From Thermohalobaculum sp039816045 (GTDB taxonomy: Bacteria; Pseudomonadota; Alphaproteobacteria; Rhodobacterales; Rhodobacteraceae): a stretch of 64,000 nucleotides of DNA. The position numbers and the translations under genes are program-made. Below, piece by piece: positions 1 through 8,255 of this stretch. The stretch is taken from positions 1 to 64,000 of the forward strand of contig JBCBYB010000003.1 in NCBI GenBank assembly GCA_039816045.1, given 5' to 3'. Within the stretch, counting starts at the first letter, position 1, and each line of letters starts with the position of its first letter. The notes under the pieces were generated by a model, which searched no databases, was not told the DNA's origin, and was given only the letters and a program-made list of their open reading frames with translations.

Positions 1-165
1 GTGGGTCACGGGCGCGCGGTGGAGATTATGCTGCAAGTGCACAATCAGGGCCTCGCCGTGGTGGGGGTCTATCCCTACGAAGTGGCCGAGACCAAGGTGA
101 CGCAGGTGATGGACAGCGCCCGATCGAACCAACACCCCCTTCAATGCACCATGGAAAAGGACTGA
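1..165 (+). CDS. clpS: ClpS adaptor, C-terminal part
   Basis: The open frame enters from the left edge and ends in TGA after 54 codons. It carries the ClpS C-terminal signature: an HNQG stretch, AVVGVYPYEVAETK, then NQHPLQCTMEKD at the end. ClpS binds the N-domain of ClpA and delivers N-degron substrates to ClpAP in the cytoplasm. clpA follows 150 bases downstream on the same strand, the usual clpS-clpA order. The N-terminal half, with most of the N-end-residue pocket, lies outside the window. Family identity is very secure. Confidence 0.93.
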   Translation: MGHGRAVEIMLQVHNQGLAVVGVYPYEVAETKVTQVMDSARSNQHPLQCTMEKD

Positions 166-314
166 TATTTCGCTTGTCTGGCGCCCGATGACATTTTCGC
201 AACCTCGGCTTTGCAAACTTATGCTTGATCGTACGGGTCCGAGGCCCAAAGTTAAATCTACACCAACCAAACCGGTCGCTGCGCCGCAGCGGTCCCGGCG
301 ATAAGGAGCCCGCG

Positions 315-2639
315 ATGCCATCTCTGACCGCAAGCCTCGAAGACGCGATCCACCGCGCCATCGGCTTCGCCAATGCGCGTCGCCACGAACTCGCGACCCT
401 CGAGCACCTGTTGCTCGCCCTGATCGACGAGCCAGACGCCGCCCGCGTGATGCGGGCCTGCTCGGTCGATATCGGGGATCTTCGCACGACGTTGACGCGC
501 TTTATCGACAACGACCTCGAGACCCTGGTCTATGACAGCGACGGGGCGGAGGCCTCCCCCTCCACCGGCTTCCAGCGCGTGATCCAGCGCGCTGCGATCC
601 ATGTCCAGAGTTCGGGCCGCTCAGAAGTCACCGGCGCCAATGTGCTGGTCGCGATCTTCAACGAGCGCGAGAGCCACGCTGCCTATTTCCTGCAAGAGCA
701 GAACATGACCCGCTACGACGCGGTGAACTACATCTCCCACGGCATTGCCAAGGACCCGGCCTATGGCGAGAGCCGGGCGGTGCGCGGCGCCGAGGAGACC
801 GAGAGCACCGACGCGGATGCCGAGGGCGAGGCCAAGCAGGAGGAGACCGCGCTCGGCAAGTTCTGCGTCGATCTCAACATGAAGGCCGGCCAGGGCCGCA
901 TCGACCCGCTGATCGGGCGCGAGGCGGAGGTCGAGCGCTGCATCCAGGTGCTCTGCCGCCGGCGCAAGAACAACCCGCTGCTGGTCGGCGACCCCGGTGT
1001 CGGCAAGACCGCCATCGCCGAGGGTCTGGCCAAGAAGGTCGTGGACGCCAAGGTGCCGGAGGTGCTCTCGGGCACCACGATCTACAGCCTCGACATGGGC
1101 GCACTGCTGGCCGGCACGCGCTATCGCGGCGATTTCGAAGAGCGGCTGAAGAACGTGATCAAGGAGCTTGAAGAGCACCCGGACGCGATCCTTTTCATCG
1201 ACGAAATCCATACCGTGATCGGCGCGGGTGCCACCACAGGCGGCGCGATGGACGCCTCGAACCTGCTGAAGCCGGCGCTGCAATCGGGCACGCTGCGGTG
1301 CATGGGCTCGACGACCTACAACGAGTTCCGCCAGCACTTCGAGAAGGACCGGGCCCTCAGCCGGCGCTTCCAGAAGATCGACGTGACCGAGCCCTCCCAG
1401 GAGGACGCGCAAGAAATCCTGAAGGGTCTGCAGCCCTTCTTCGAGAAGCACCACTCGGTCAGCTACACCCCCGAGGCGATCAAGTCGGCGGTGGAGCTGG
1501 CGGCGCGCTACATCAACGACCGCAAGCTGCCGGACAAGGCGATCGACGTGATCGACGAGGCGGGGGCGGCCCAGCACCTCAAGCCCAAGGCCGAGCGCGC
1601 CGAGGAGATCACCGAGCTCGAGATCGAGAACGTGGTCGCCAAGATCGCGCGCATCCCACCGAAGCAGGTCAGCAAGGACGATGCCGAGGTGCTGCGCGAT
1701 CTCGAGGTGAACCTCAAGCGCGTGGTGTTCGGCCAGGACACGGCAATCGATGCGCTCTCCTCCGCCATCAAGCTGGCCCGCGCCGGGCTGCGCGAGCCGG
1801 AGAAGCCGATCGGCAACTACCTCTTCGCCGGGCCCACGGGCGTCGGCAAGACCGAGGTGGCCCGCCAGCTGGCCTCGATCATGGGCGTGGAACTGCTCCG
1901 CTTCGATATGTCGGAGTATATGGAGAAGCACTCGGTCAGCCGCCTGATCGGCGCGCCTCCGGGTTATGTGGGCTTCGACCAGGGCGGGCTGCTGACCGAC
2001 GGCGTGGACCAGCATCCGCACTGCGTGCTGCTGCTCGACGAGATCGAGAAGGCCCACCCGGACGTCTTCAACATCCTGCTCCAGATCATGGACCACGGGA
2101 AGCTGACGGATCACAACGGCAAAGGCGTGAGCTTCCGCAATGTGATCCTGATCATGACCTCGAACGCAGGCGCATCGGAGCTGGCGAAAGAGGCCATGGG
2201 CTTTGGCCGGATGGAGCGCGAGGGCGACGACCAAGAGGCCATCGAGCGGATGTTCAGCCCCGAGTTCCGCAACCGCCTGGATGCGGTGATCAGCTTCGGC
2301 GCCCTGCCGAAAGCGGTGATCCTGCAGGTGGTGGAGAAGTTCGTGCTGCAGCTCGAGGCGCAGCTCATGGAGCGCAACGTCTCCTTCGAGCTGACCCGGC
2401 CCGCGGCGGAATGGCTCGGCGAGAAGGGCTATGACAGCCGCATGGGCGCGCGTCCCTTGGGCCGCGTGATCCAGGAGCACATCAAGAAGCCGCTGGCGGA
2501 GGAGCTGTTGTTCGGCAAGCTCTCCAAGGGCGGGCTCGTGAAGGTTGTGGTGCGCGACGGCAAGCTTGCCCTCGAGCTCCTGCCACCGGATCCGCCAAAG
2601 CTCGAAGGCGGGAAACCGCCGCTTCTCACCGCGGAGTGA
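315..2639 (+). CDS. clpA: ATP-dependent Clp protease ATP-binding subunit ClpA
   Basis: 774 residues, normal for ClpA, the AAA+ unfoldase that feeds substrates to ClpP. The start at 315 is preceded by AAGGAG at 303-308; the frame stays open further upstream to 225 but has no ribosome site there. The N-domain (about 1-150) is the ClpS docking region. AAA-1 has Walker A GDPGVGKT near residue 225 and Walker B LFIDEIH. AAA-2 has GPTGVGKT near 506 and LLLDEIEKAHPD. The ClpP-docking IGL/IGF-type loop appears as AMGFG, before a conserved FSPEFRNRLD. The 150-base gap after clpS contains a short GC hairpin around 277-291 and could hold a separate promoter, but no strong -35/-10 pair is visible. Confidence 0.97.
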   Translation: MPSLTASLEDAIHRAIGFANARRHELATLEHLLLALIDEPDAARVMRACSVDIGDLRTTLTRFIDNDLETLVYDSDGAEASPSTGFQRVIQRAAIHVQSSGRSEVTGANVLVAIFNERESHAAYFLQEQNMTRYDAVNYISHGIAKDPAYGESRAVRGAEETESTDADAEGEAKQEETALGKFCVDLNMKAGQGRIDPLIGREAEVERCIQVLCRRRKNNPLLVGDPGVGKTAIAEGLAKKVVDAKVPEVLSGTTIYSLDMGALLAGTRYRGDFEERLKNVIKELEEHPDAILFIDEIHTVIGAGATTGGAMDASNLLKPALQSGTLRCMGSTTYNEFRQHFEKDRALSRRFQKIDVTEPSQEDAQEILKGLQPFFEKHHSVSYTPEAIKSAVELAARYINDRKLPDKAIDVIDEAGAAQHLKPKAERAEEITELEIENVVAKIARIPPKQVSKDDAEVLRDLEVNLKRVVFGQDTAIDALSSAIKLARAGLREPEKPIGNYLFAGPTGVGKTEVARQLASIMGVELLRFDMSEYMEKHSVSRLIGAPPGYVGFDQGGLLTDGVDQHPHCVLLLDEIEKAHPDVFNILLQIMDHGKLTDHNGKGVSFRNVILIMTSNAGASELAKEAMGFGRMEREGDDQEAIERMFSPEFRNRLDAVISFGALPKAVILQVVEKFVLQLEAQLMERNVSFELTRPAAEWLGEKGYDSRMGARPLGRVIQEHIKKPLAEELLFGKLSKGGLVKVVVRDGKLALELLPPDPPKLEGGKPPLLTAE

Positions 2640-2667
2640 GGCGTCTCTGGGCGCGGGCTGCGTCATC

Positions 2668-2750
2668 GGCGCGGCCCCAGGCCCCACCCACCCATGCAGG
2701 CCGGTCGCAGGCTGCACCGTCATCCTCCCCCACAGGCCTCGGGCCGCGCC
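2668..2750. repeat. Long-range inverted repeat between clpA and the M23 gene
   Basis: GGCGCGGCCC at 2668-2677 is exactly mirrored by GGGCCGCGCC at 2741-2750, with a 63-base spacer that itself holds a small TGCAG/CTGCA hairpin. A short T stretch (TTTG) follows on the plus strand. It could be the folded 3' end of the clpA transcript, but the loop is long for an intrinsic terminator and GC-rich DNA yields such pairs by chance. Confidence 0.35.
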
Positions 2751-2824
2751 TTTGTCGAGCTGACCCAGCCTCGAGACAGCGGCGCGCGCCAGGCTGGGGG
2801 GCTTTCCGACGGTCGTGCCAGGCG

Positions 2825-3835
2825 ATGCCCTCCGATGGGTGGGCGGGGCCTGGCGCGCGCCGCTCCGCCGCTTCAACCCTGGCCACGGCCGTTTGGCTGC
2901 TCGCCCCTCCGTCGGCGGCAGAGGACTATCTGCTCCCCGTCGACTGCACCCTCGGGCAGGACTGCCATATCCAGCATTTCGTCGACCGGGATCCGAGCCC
3001 GGATTGGACGGACTACCGCTGTGGCACGCTCACCTATAACGGGCACAAGGGCACCGATTTCCGCCTGCTGGATCTCGCTCAGATGGAGGCGGGGGTAGCC
3101 GTGCTCGCCATCGCCGCGGGCACGGTGCAGGGCGTGCGCGACGGCATGCCCGATATCGACCTCCGAGCTCCTGGCGCCCCCTCGGTCGACGGCCGGGAGT
3201 GTGGCAACGGGGTGCGGATCCGGCATGAGGACGGCTCCTCGGCGCAATACTGCCATCTCCGCCAGGGCAGTGTGTCGGTTGCGCGGGGCCAGCAGGTCAC
3301 AGCCGGCCAGCCAATTGGGCTCGTCGGGCTCTCCGGCGCAACCGAGTTCCCGCATCTCCACCTGACGCTGCGCAATGCCGCCGGTGCCGTGGTCGACCCC
3401 ATGGACACGCGGCTCCAGGACCATGCCTGTGCCCTGCCGGAGCGGGCCACCCTCTGGGCCGAGGAGATCCCCTATCGCGCTGGCGGGGCGCTCACGGCCG
3501 GGTTTGCGCCCAAGGTGCCCGAGTACAGCGCCATCAAGGCGGGCACAGCTGGCGCTCCGACCCTCAGTACCACCGCCCCTGGTCTGGTCTTCTGGGCGCA
3601 TTTCTTCGGCCTGCGCACCCATGACGAAGTCGTGCTGAGCGTCACCACCCCCGATGGCCGTCAACTGGTCGAGCGCCGCTCCCGCATGGACCGCAACCGC
3701 GCCCGCCAATTCGTGGCCGCCGGGAAACGCGCCCGCGGCCCTTGGCCGCCCGGAACCTATCGCGGTGAAGCCCGGCTCTTGCGCGCGGGCGTCGTCCTCT
3801 CCACGATCACCGCCGAGGTCGCGATCGACGGCTGA
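2825..3835 (+). CDS. M23-family murein metallopeptidase (LytM-like), exported
   Basis: 336 residues. The first about 30 residues have a basic stretch (GARR) and a hydrophobic run ending in PSAAED, a plausible Sec signal, so the protein should act in the periplasm. The LytM fold is marked by the zinc motif HKGTD near residue 73 and by HLHL near 177, which supplies the paired HxH. M23 enzymes cleave peptide cross-links in peptidoglycan or act as activators of amidases. The second half (from about 200) is an extra domain I do not recognise. The frame stays open upstream to 2636; 2825 is chosen because the signal peptide begins there, although the ribosome site is weak. The gene lies just upstream of the flavoprotein gene. 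Confidence 0.82.
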   Translation: MPSDGWAGPGARRSAASTLATAVWLLAPPSAAEDYLLPVDCTLGQDCHIQHFVDRDPSPDWTDYRCGTLTYNGHKGTDFRLLDLAQMEAGVAVLAIAAGTVQGVRDGMPDIDLRAPGAPSVDGRECGNGVRIRHEDGSSAQYCHLRQGSVSVARGQQVTAGQPIGLVGLSGATEFPHLHLTLRNAAGAVVDPMDTRLQDHACALPERATLWAEEIPYRAGGALTAGFAPKVPEYSAIKAGTAGAPTLSTTAPGLVFWAHFFGLRTHDEVVLSVTTPDGRQLVERRSRMDRNRARQFVAAGKRARGPWPPGTYRGEARLLRAGVVLSTITAEVAIDG

Positions 3836-3849
3836 CGGTGGAGGGGACA

Positions 3850-5067
3850 ATGGCGGAACCGGAGAGTGTGGTGGTCGTGGGCGCCGGCCAGGCGGGCGCG
3901 AGCTTGGTGCAGACGCTGCGGGCCGAGGGCTATGGCGGGCCGGTGACGCTGATCGGTGCCGAGCCCGAGCCGCCCTATCAGCGCCCGCCGCTGTCCAAGA
4001 AATACCTGCTCGGCGATTTCGCGGCGGAGCGGTTGTATCTGAAGCCAGAGAGCTATTACGGCGAGGCCGATATCCGCCTGGTCACCGGGCAGGCGGTGAC
4101 GGGCATCGACCGGGAGGCGCGGACGGTGGCGCTCGCCGGTGGCGATACCGTGTCCTACGGCGCGCTCGCGCTGACCACCGGGGCCGTGGCGCGCCGGTTG
4201 CCCGAGGCCGCGGGCGGGGCGCTCGGCGGCGTCCATGTGGTGCGCACGCGGGGCGATATCGACGGGCTCGCGCCGGAGCTTGCCGAGGGACGCCGCGCCA
4301 TCGTCATCGGCGGCGGCTATATCGGACTGGAAGCAGCGGCGGTACTGGCCAGCCGGGGGCTCAAAGTGGTGGTGGTGGAGCGCGCGGAGCGCATCCTCAA
4401 CCGTGTCGCCTGCGCCGAGACGGCAGGCTTCCTGCGGGATTTGCACCGCTCCCACGGGGTCGAGATCCGCGAGGGCGCCATGATGGCCCGGCTCGAAGGC
4501 ACGGAGCGGGTCACAGAAGCGGTCTTCGAGGATGGCGAACGGCTGCCCATCGATCTCGCCATCGTCGGGATCGGGATCGCGCCGGACACCGCCCTGGCCG
4601 AGGCCGCCGGCCTGACGCTCGAGAACGGCATCGCCGTCGACGGACAATGCCGCAGCTCTGACCCCGCGATCTATGCCGCTGGGGACTGCGCGAGTTTTCC
4701 CTGGCAGGGCGGGCGGATCCGGCTCGAGTCGGTGCAGAACGCCATCGACCAAGCGACCCATGCGGCCCGCGCGATGCTGGGGGCGGAGGGCGCCTATGCC
4801 CCGATGCCCTGGTTCTGGTCGGATCAGTACGACGCCAAGCTGCAGATTGCCGGGCTCTCAACCGACTACACGCGCGTGATCGAGCGCCCAGGCAGTCGGG
4901 CGGGCGGGCGCTCGTTCTGGTATTTCCGCGACGGCGCGTTCATCGCCATCGACGCGGTGTCGGACCCCAAGGCCTATATGACCGGCAAGCGCTGGCTCGA
5001 AGCGGGCCACCAGCCGGACGCTGAGGGCCTCGCCGACCCGGAGCGGGATCTGAAGACCCTCGCCTGA
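3850..5067 (+). CDS. FAD-dependent ferredoxin/rubredoxin reductase-type oxidoreductase
   Basis: 405 residues, the size of putidaredoxin/rhodocoxin reductases. An N-terminal FAD Rossmann motif VVVGAGQAGAS is followed by PPYQRPPLSKKYL, typical of this family. A second NAD-binding motif, VIGGGYIGLEAA, lies near residue 155, and the FAD-contacting YAAGDCASF near 275. The C-terminal reductase dimerisation domain ends the protein. The family transfers electrons from NAD(P)H to small iron-sulfur proteins serving P450s or ring hydroxylases, but no such partner is in the window, so the electron acceptor is unknown. ATG at 3850 is preferred over the GTG at 3838 because GGAGGGG sits just before it. Confidence 0.85.
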   Translation: MAEPESVVVVGAGQAGASLVQTLRAEGYGGPVTLIGAEPEPPYQRPPLSKKYLLGDFAAERLYLKPESYYGEADIRLVTGQAVTGIDREARTVALAGGDTVSYGALALTTGAVARRLPEAAGGALGGVHVVRTRGDIDGLAPELAEGRRAIVIGGGYIGLEAAAVLASRGLKVVVVERAERILNRVACAETAGFLRDLHRSHGVEIREGAMMARLEGTERVTEAVFEDGERLPIDLAIVGIGIAPDTALAEAAGLTLENGIAVDGQCRSSDPAIYAAGDCASFPWQGGRIRLESVQNAIDQATHAARAMLGAEGAYAPMPWFWSDQYDAKLQIAGLSTDYTRVIERPGSRAGGRSFWYFRDGAFIAIDAVSDPKAYMTGKRWLEAGHQPDAEGLADPERDLKTLA

Positions 5068-5231
5068 CCGCGATCTTACGGTGGAATAGGGCGGCGTGGG
5101 ACAGCGCGGGGCCTCTCGCCGGATTGCTGGCCGCTGAGCGACACGGCGCCCCGGTTCAGCTCCGGGAGGGCGGCGGTATGGCCTTGTCCTCCCCACCGCG
5201 CGCCCGAGCATGGCGGTTATCCCCTTAGGCA

Positions 5232-5273
5232 TGAGACAAGAAACCCGCCGGCGTTACCACTCCGCCGACGGGT
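5232..5273 (-). terminator. Intrinsic terminator-like hairpin, minus strand
   Basis: Arms at 5263-5273 and 5243-5253 (11 pairs, one of them a G:U on the minus strand, a mismatch on the plus strand) enclose a 9-nt loop. On the minus strand they are followed by TTTCTTGTCTC. The G:U asymmetry and the T-rich tail both favour minus-strand use. Confidence 0.55.
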
Positions 5274-5331
5274 CCCCTGAAGCGCGCTGCCTGCCGCGCT
5301 ATGGTCGGTTGCCGACGCGCGTCGTCCGGCA

Positions 5332-5361
5332 GGCCGGTCTCTTTGGGGGAAGAGACCGGCC
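5332..5361. repeat. Perfect 12-bp inverted repeat, 6-nt loop
   Basis: GGCCGGTCTCTT (5332-5343) and AAGAGACCGGCC (5350-5361) are exact reverse complements around TGGGGG (CCCCCA on the minus strand). There is no T tract on either side, so it is not itself a terminator; it may be a stem of the candidate RNA or a protein-binding palindrome. Confidence 0.75.
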
Positions 5362-5453
5362 GCCAGACGCAACGCAAAGAAACGGCAACACACAACTATC
5401 AAGCCCAGCTTTTTTGTGCGCATATCTCCACGACCACCGAGTGAGCCGCACAC

Positions 5454-5473
5454 AAAAAAAGCCGCCAGCGGCC
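5454..5473 (-). terminator. Weak intrinsic terminator-like element, minus strand
   Basis: On the minus strand a short GCCGC/GCGGC stem (5472-5461) is followed directly by seven T residues (5460-5454). The stem is only 4-5 bp, so efficiency is doubtful. It would end any transcript coming leftwards from about 5575, a stretch that can itself fold through GATCGGG/CCCGATC. Confidence 0.4.
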
Positions 5474-5670
5474 ATACTGCCACCGGATCGGGAACCACGC
5501 CTTGGCCTAGGCATGCGAGAGGGACGCACGCCCGATCGCCCTGGCCCCCGAGACGGAAAAAAGAATGCGACGTTAAAGTTAACATTTCATGAATGATACC
5601 GGAACACCCACCAAATGGGCTAAGGGAAGACGGCACGGCGACGATCCGACATGACGCCAGGAGGGACGGC

Positions 5671-6357
5671 ATGGACGACACATGGCGCGCATTGCCCGAG
5701 GGCACGACGCTTCGGGCCTGTGGTCCCGGCGGATATGCGGCGCTCGCGGCCGAGTGGAGCGAGACGGTCTATGCCCCCCGCGCACCCATCATCGGCGATG
5801 CGGATGCCGGAGACGATGTCTTCTTCATCCTCGAGGGACGGGTCCGCGCGTCCACCTTCACCGGCACCGGGCGCGAGGTGCGCTTTGCCGATCTCGGCCC
5901 GGGCGCCTGTGTTGGCGAGATCGCGGCCATCGACGGCGGCGCGCGCTCGACCAACGTCACCGCAATCACCGAGACCCGGGCGGCCCGCATCACGGTTGCG
6001 CGCTTCAACCGGCTGATCGACAGCAACACCGATGTGATGCGCGCCTTTCTCAGCTATCTCGCGCGGCGGGTGCGGGTGCTGTCGGGGAGGCTCCTCAATC
6101 TCACGACCATGAGCGCCCGCGAACGGCTGGTGGCTGAGCTGCTGACGCGCGCGCGGCCCCGGCGCGGCAAGCCCGATGTCGCAGTGATCGAGGCGCTGCC
6201 GACGCAACAAGAGCTGGCGGACGCGATCTTCGGCCAGCGTGAGGCGGTGGGGCGGGACCTCTCCCGGCTGCGGCGTCTCGGGCTGATCAAGCGTGAGGGG
6301 CGGCGGCTGGAGATCCTCAGCGTCGCGGGTCTCACAGCGGAGCTTCAGGGCGAATGA
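5671..6357 (+). CDS. Crp/Fnr-family transcriptional regulator
   Basis: 228 residues, typical for the family. An N-terminal cyclic-nucleotide-binding-like beta-roll (about 20-135) includes GDDVFFILEGRV and PGACVGEIAAIDGG. A C-terminal winged helix (about 150-225) carries QQELADAIFGQREAVGRDL and the wing LIKREGRRLEIL. No N-terminal cysteine cluster is visible, so an oxygen-sensing FNR role is unlikely; binding of a cyclic nucleotide or another effector is possible. The start is fixed by AGGAGG at 5659-5664. The stop overlaps the next start (ATGA), so it is translationally coupled to the ComB-like phosphatase. The regulated genes are not evident. Confidence 0.88.
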   Translation: MDDTWRALPEGTTLRACGPGGYAALAAEWSETVYAPRAPIIGDADAGDDVFFILEGRVRASTFTGTGREVRFADLGPGACVGEIAAIDGGARSTNVTAITETRAARITVARFNRLIDSNTDVMRAFLSYLARRVRVLSGRLLNLTTMSARERLVAELLTRARPRRGKPDVAVIEALPTQQELADAIFGQREAVGRDLSRLRRLGLIKREGRRLEILSVAGLTAELQGE

Positions 6358-7034
6358 CCCTGCGGATTGCGGCCTTCGAAGCGGGCGCGCGGGCGGCGAC
6401 GGGCGCGGTCGTGATCATCGATGTGTTCCGCGCCTTCACGACGGCGGCGGTTGCCCTCTCGCGCGGGGCGGAGCGCATCGTGATGGTCGGCACCGCGGAG
6501 GAGGCCTTCGCGCTCCGGGCCTCGGGCCAGGCCGCGCGGGCCATGGGAGAGCGCGGCGGCATCGCCATCGAGGGCTTCGATCATGGCAACTCGCCGGCCG
6601 AGATCGCCTCCGAGCGCTTCGACGGGGAGACCTTGGTCCAGACCACCTCGAACGGCACCCGCGGGATCGTGGCGGCCGGGGGCGCGGAGCGGGTCTATGC
6701 CGGCGCTTTGGTGACCGCGGAGGCCACGGTCACGGCCCTTGCCGGGGCGCCCGAGATCACGCTGGTCGCCATGGGAGAGGGCACGGACGCAGCCCCCGTG
6801 CCCACCATCGAAGACGCGCTCTGCGTTCACTGGCTGGCGGCCCGGCTGGCGGGGCGTCGGCCGGAGCCGGCAGCGCTCACCGCCGCGATCCTCAGCCTCA
6901 GCCCCCGCACCGATGGCGTGGCGCTCTCGGACGCCGATGTGGATGCCTGCCTCGCCCTCGACAGCGTGCCCTTCGCCATCCGTGTCTCGCGCGAGGACGG
7001 GCTGCTGGTGGCGCGCGCCGAACCGCCCGCTTGA
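6354..7034 (+). CDS. 2-phosphosulfolactate phosphatase family protein (ComB-like)
   Basis: 226 residues. The family is recognised from VVIIDVFRAFTTA near residue 20, the GNSP motif near 80 and TTSNGTRG near 98, all characteristic of ComB. ComB removes phosphate from 2-phosphosulfolactate in coenzyme M biosynthesis in methanogens; bacterial members are commonly annotated the same way, with sulfolactate or another phosphoester as substrate, but this is not proven here. No ComA or ComC-type genes are nearby. It overlaps the Crp/Fnr stop by 4 nt, so the regulator and the enzyme are made together. The assignment to family is firm; the substrate is uncertain. Confidence 0.8.
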   Translation: MTLRIAAFEAGARAATGAVVIIDVFRAFTTAAVALSRGAERIVMVGTAEEAFALRASGQAARAMGERGGIAIEGFDHGNSPAEIASERFDGETLVQTTSNGTRGIVAAGGAERVYAGALVTAEATVTALAGAPEITLVAMGEGTDAAPVPTIEDALCVHWLAARLAGRRPEPAALTAAILSLSPRTDGVALSDADVDACLALDSVPFAIRVSREDGLLVARAEPPA

Positions 7035-7085
7035 CAGCGCCCCCTGCCCCGCCGATCAGGGCGCGACACAAGCGGAGCGCGGCCC

Positions 7086-8219
7086 ATGCGGCATCTGATG
7101 ATGGTGGTGAACGACCCCGGCTTCTTTCTGTCGCACCGGCTCGAGATCGGGCAGGCGGCGGTGGCGGCGGGGTGGCGGGTGACGGTGGTGGCCCCGCCCG
7201 AGCCCGCAGAGGCCGTCGCGCGGATCGAAGCGCTCGGGTTCGAGACCCTGGCGCTCGAGATCGGGCGGGGCAAGATCGCACCGCTGCGGGATCTCGCCAC
7301 CACCTTTGCGCTTTGGCGCCTGATGCGCCGGGTACGGCCCGATCTCGTGCATCTCGTGACCATCAAGCCCGTGCTCTATGGCGGGATCGCGGCACGCCTC
7401 GCGGGGCTGCCGGCGGTGATGGCGCTCACGGGGCTCGGGTTTCTCTTCATCAGCGACAGCCTACGCTCGCGGCTGATCCGGGCCGTGATCACGCCGGTGA
7501 TGCGCTGGGGCACGAACCGGGCGACCGTGGCCTCGGTTTTCGAGAACCCGGACGATCGGGAAACCATCGCAGCGCTCGGCGTAGTCCCTGGCGCGGGCGT
7601 GGTGATGACGGAGGGTTCGGGCGTCGACCTCTCCCGCTTCGACGCGGACGCGGTGCCCGAGGAACCGCCGCTTGTGGTGATGCCCGCGCGGATGTTGCTC
7701 GACAAAGGGGCGGCGGAGTTCGTGGAGGCCGCCCGGATCCTGAAGGCCCGCGGGGTGGACGCGCGCTTTGCCTATCTCGGCGCACCCGATCCAGCGAACC
7801 CGGCCTCCGTCCCACCGGAGATGCTGGCGGGCTGGGAGGCCGAAGGGGTGGTCGAGTTCTGGGGGTTCCGGCGCGATATCCCCGATATCCTGGCGCGCGC
7901 GAGCCTGGTCGCCCTGCCCTCCTATCGCGAGGGGTTGCCGAAGGCGCTCAGCGAGGCGGCGGCGGCGGCGCGGGCGGTTGTCACGACGGATGTCCCCGGC
8001 TGCCGCGATGCGATCGAGCCGGGGGTGACGGGCCTGCTCGTGCCGGTCAGGGATGCGGCGGCGCTGGCTGAGGCGCTTGGGGGGTTGCTGGCCGACCCTG
8101 CGCGCCGTGCCGAGATGGGCCGGGCCGGGCGGCGGCTTGCGGAGCGGGTCTTTCGGGCCGAGGAGGTCGCGGCCCGCCATGTGGCGCTTTATGACCGGCT
8201 CGCGCCTGCCAAGACGTAA
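7086..8219 (+). CDS. Glycosyltransferase family 4
   Basis: 377 residues with the GT-B two-domain layout. The N-terminal acceptor domain begins with a HLMMVVNDPGFFLSHRL stretch common in polysaccharide GT4 enzymes. The C-terminal nucleotide-sugar domain has the EGLPKALSEA segment (E-x7-E motif) near residue 280 and GVTGLLVPVRD after it. Likely a cytoplasmic-face enzyme building surface polysaccharide or O-antigen. It lies 51 bases after the ComB-like gene, and the dTDP-rhamnose genes begin 3.3 kb further on, beyond two opposite-strand spike-like genes, so it may use a sugar from that pathway. The exact sugar cannot be read from sequence. Confidence 0.88.
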   Translation: MRHLMMVVNDPGFFLSHRLEIGQAAVAAGWRVTVVAPPEPAEAVARIEALGFETLALEIGRGKIAPLRDLATTFALWRLMRRVRPDLVHLVTIKPVLYGGIAARLAGLPAVMALTGLGFLFISDSLRSRLIRAVITPVMRWGTNRATVASVFENPDDRETIAALGVVPGAGVVMTEGSGVDLSRFDADAVPEEPPLVVMPARMLLDKGAAEFVEAARILKARGVDARFAYLGAPDPANPASVPPEMLAGWEAEGVVEFWGFRRDIPDILARASLVALPSYREGLPKALSEAAAAARAVVTTDVPGCRDAIEPGVTGLLVPVRDAAALAEALGGLLADPARRAEMGRAGRRLAERVFRAEEVAARHVALYDRLAPAKT

Positions 8220-8255
8220 GATGCCCGCCCCAGCGAACCGGAGCGGGCGGGACTG

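Larger units (their letters stand above)
5232..5390 (-). ncRNA. Candidate small RNA, minus strand
   Basis: Read on the minus strand, the segment contains a perfect stem GGCCGGTCTCTT/AAGAGACCGGCC (5361 to 5332) whose 6-nt loop is CCCCCA, and then, about 60 bases later, a G:U-tolerant 11-bp stem followed by TTTCTTGTCTC, like an intrinsic terminator. A TTGATA hexamer (5402-5397) could be a -35, but no good -10 follows. C-rich loops resembling anti-Shine-Dalgarno sequences are known in alphaproteobacterial regulatory RNAs. The 5' end is a guess and there is no expression evidence. Confidence 0.4.
5068..5670. other. 603-bp intergenic region with minus-strand RNA structures
   Basis: No protein gene is convincing here. 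A minus-strand frame from 5705 to 5217 stays open but shows no family features and runs across hairpins, so it is not called. The region holds a minus-strand terminator-like hairpin (5232-5273), a perfect 12-bp hairpin with a C-rich loop (5332-5361), a second minus-strand terminator-like element (5454-5473), and a 7-bp complementary pair at 5486-5492/5531-5537. On the plus strand it must also contain the promoter of the Crp/Fnr gene; an AT-rich patch at 5571-5597 (GTTAAAGTTAAC) is the likeliest spot. Confidence 0.6.

Noticed and set aside
621..2876. Long open frame antisense to clpA
   Set aside because: It lies inside secure ClpA coding sequence, has no protein family features and is a by-product of high GC at third positions.
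5571..5597. GTTAAAGTTAAC as a second CtrA site
   Set aside because: The two TTAA half-sites are 2 bases apart, not 7.
5217..5705. Minus-strand 162-codon frame in the gap before the Crp/Fnr gene
   Set aside because: Runs through a T-tract hairpin and a perfect palindrome and shows no family features; an RNA explanation fits better.
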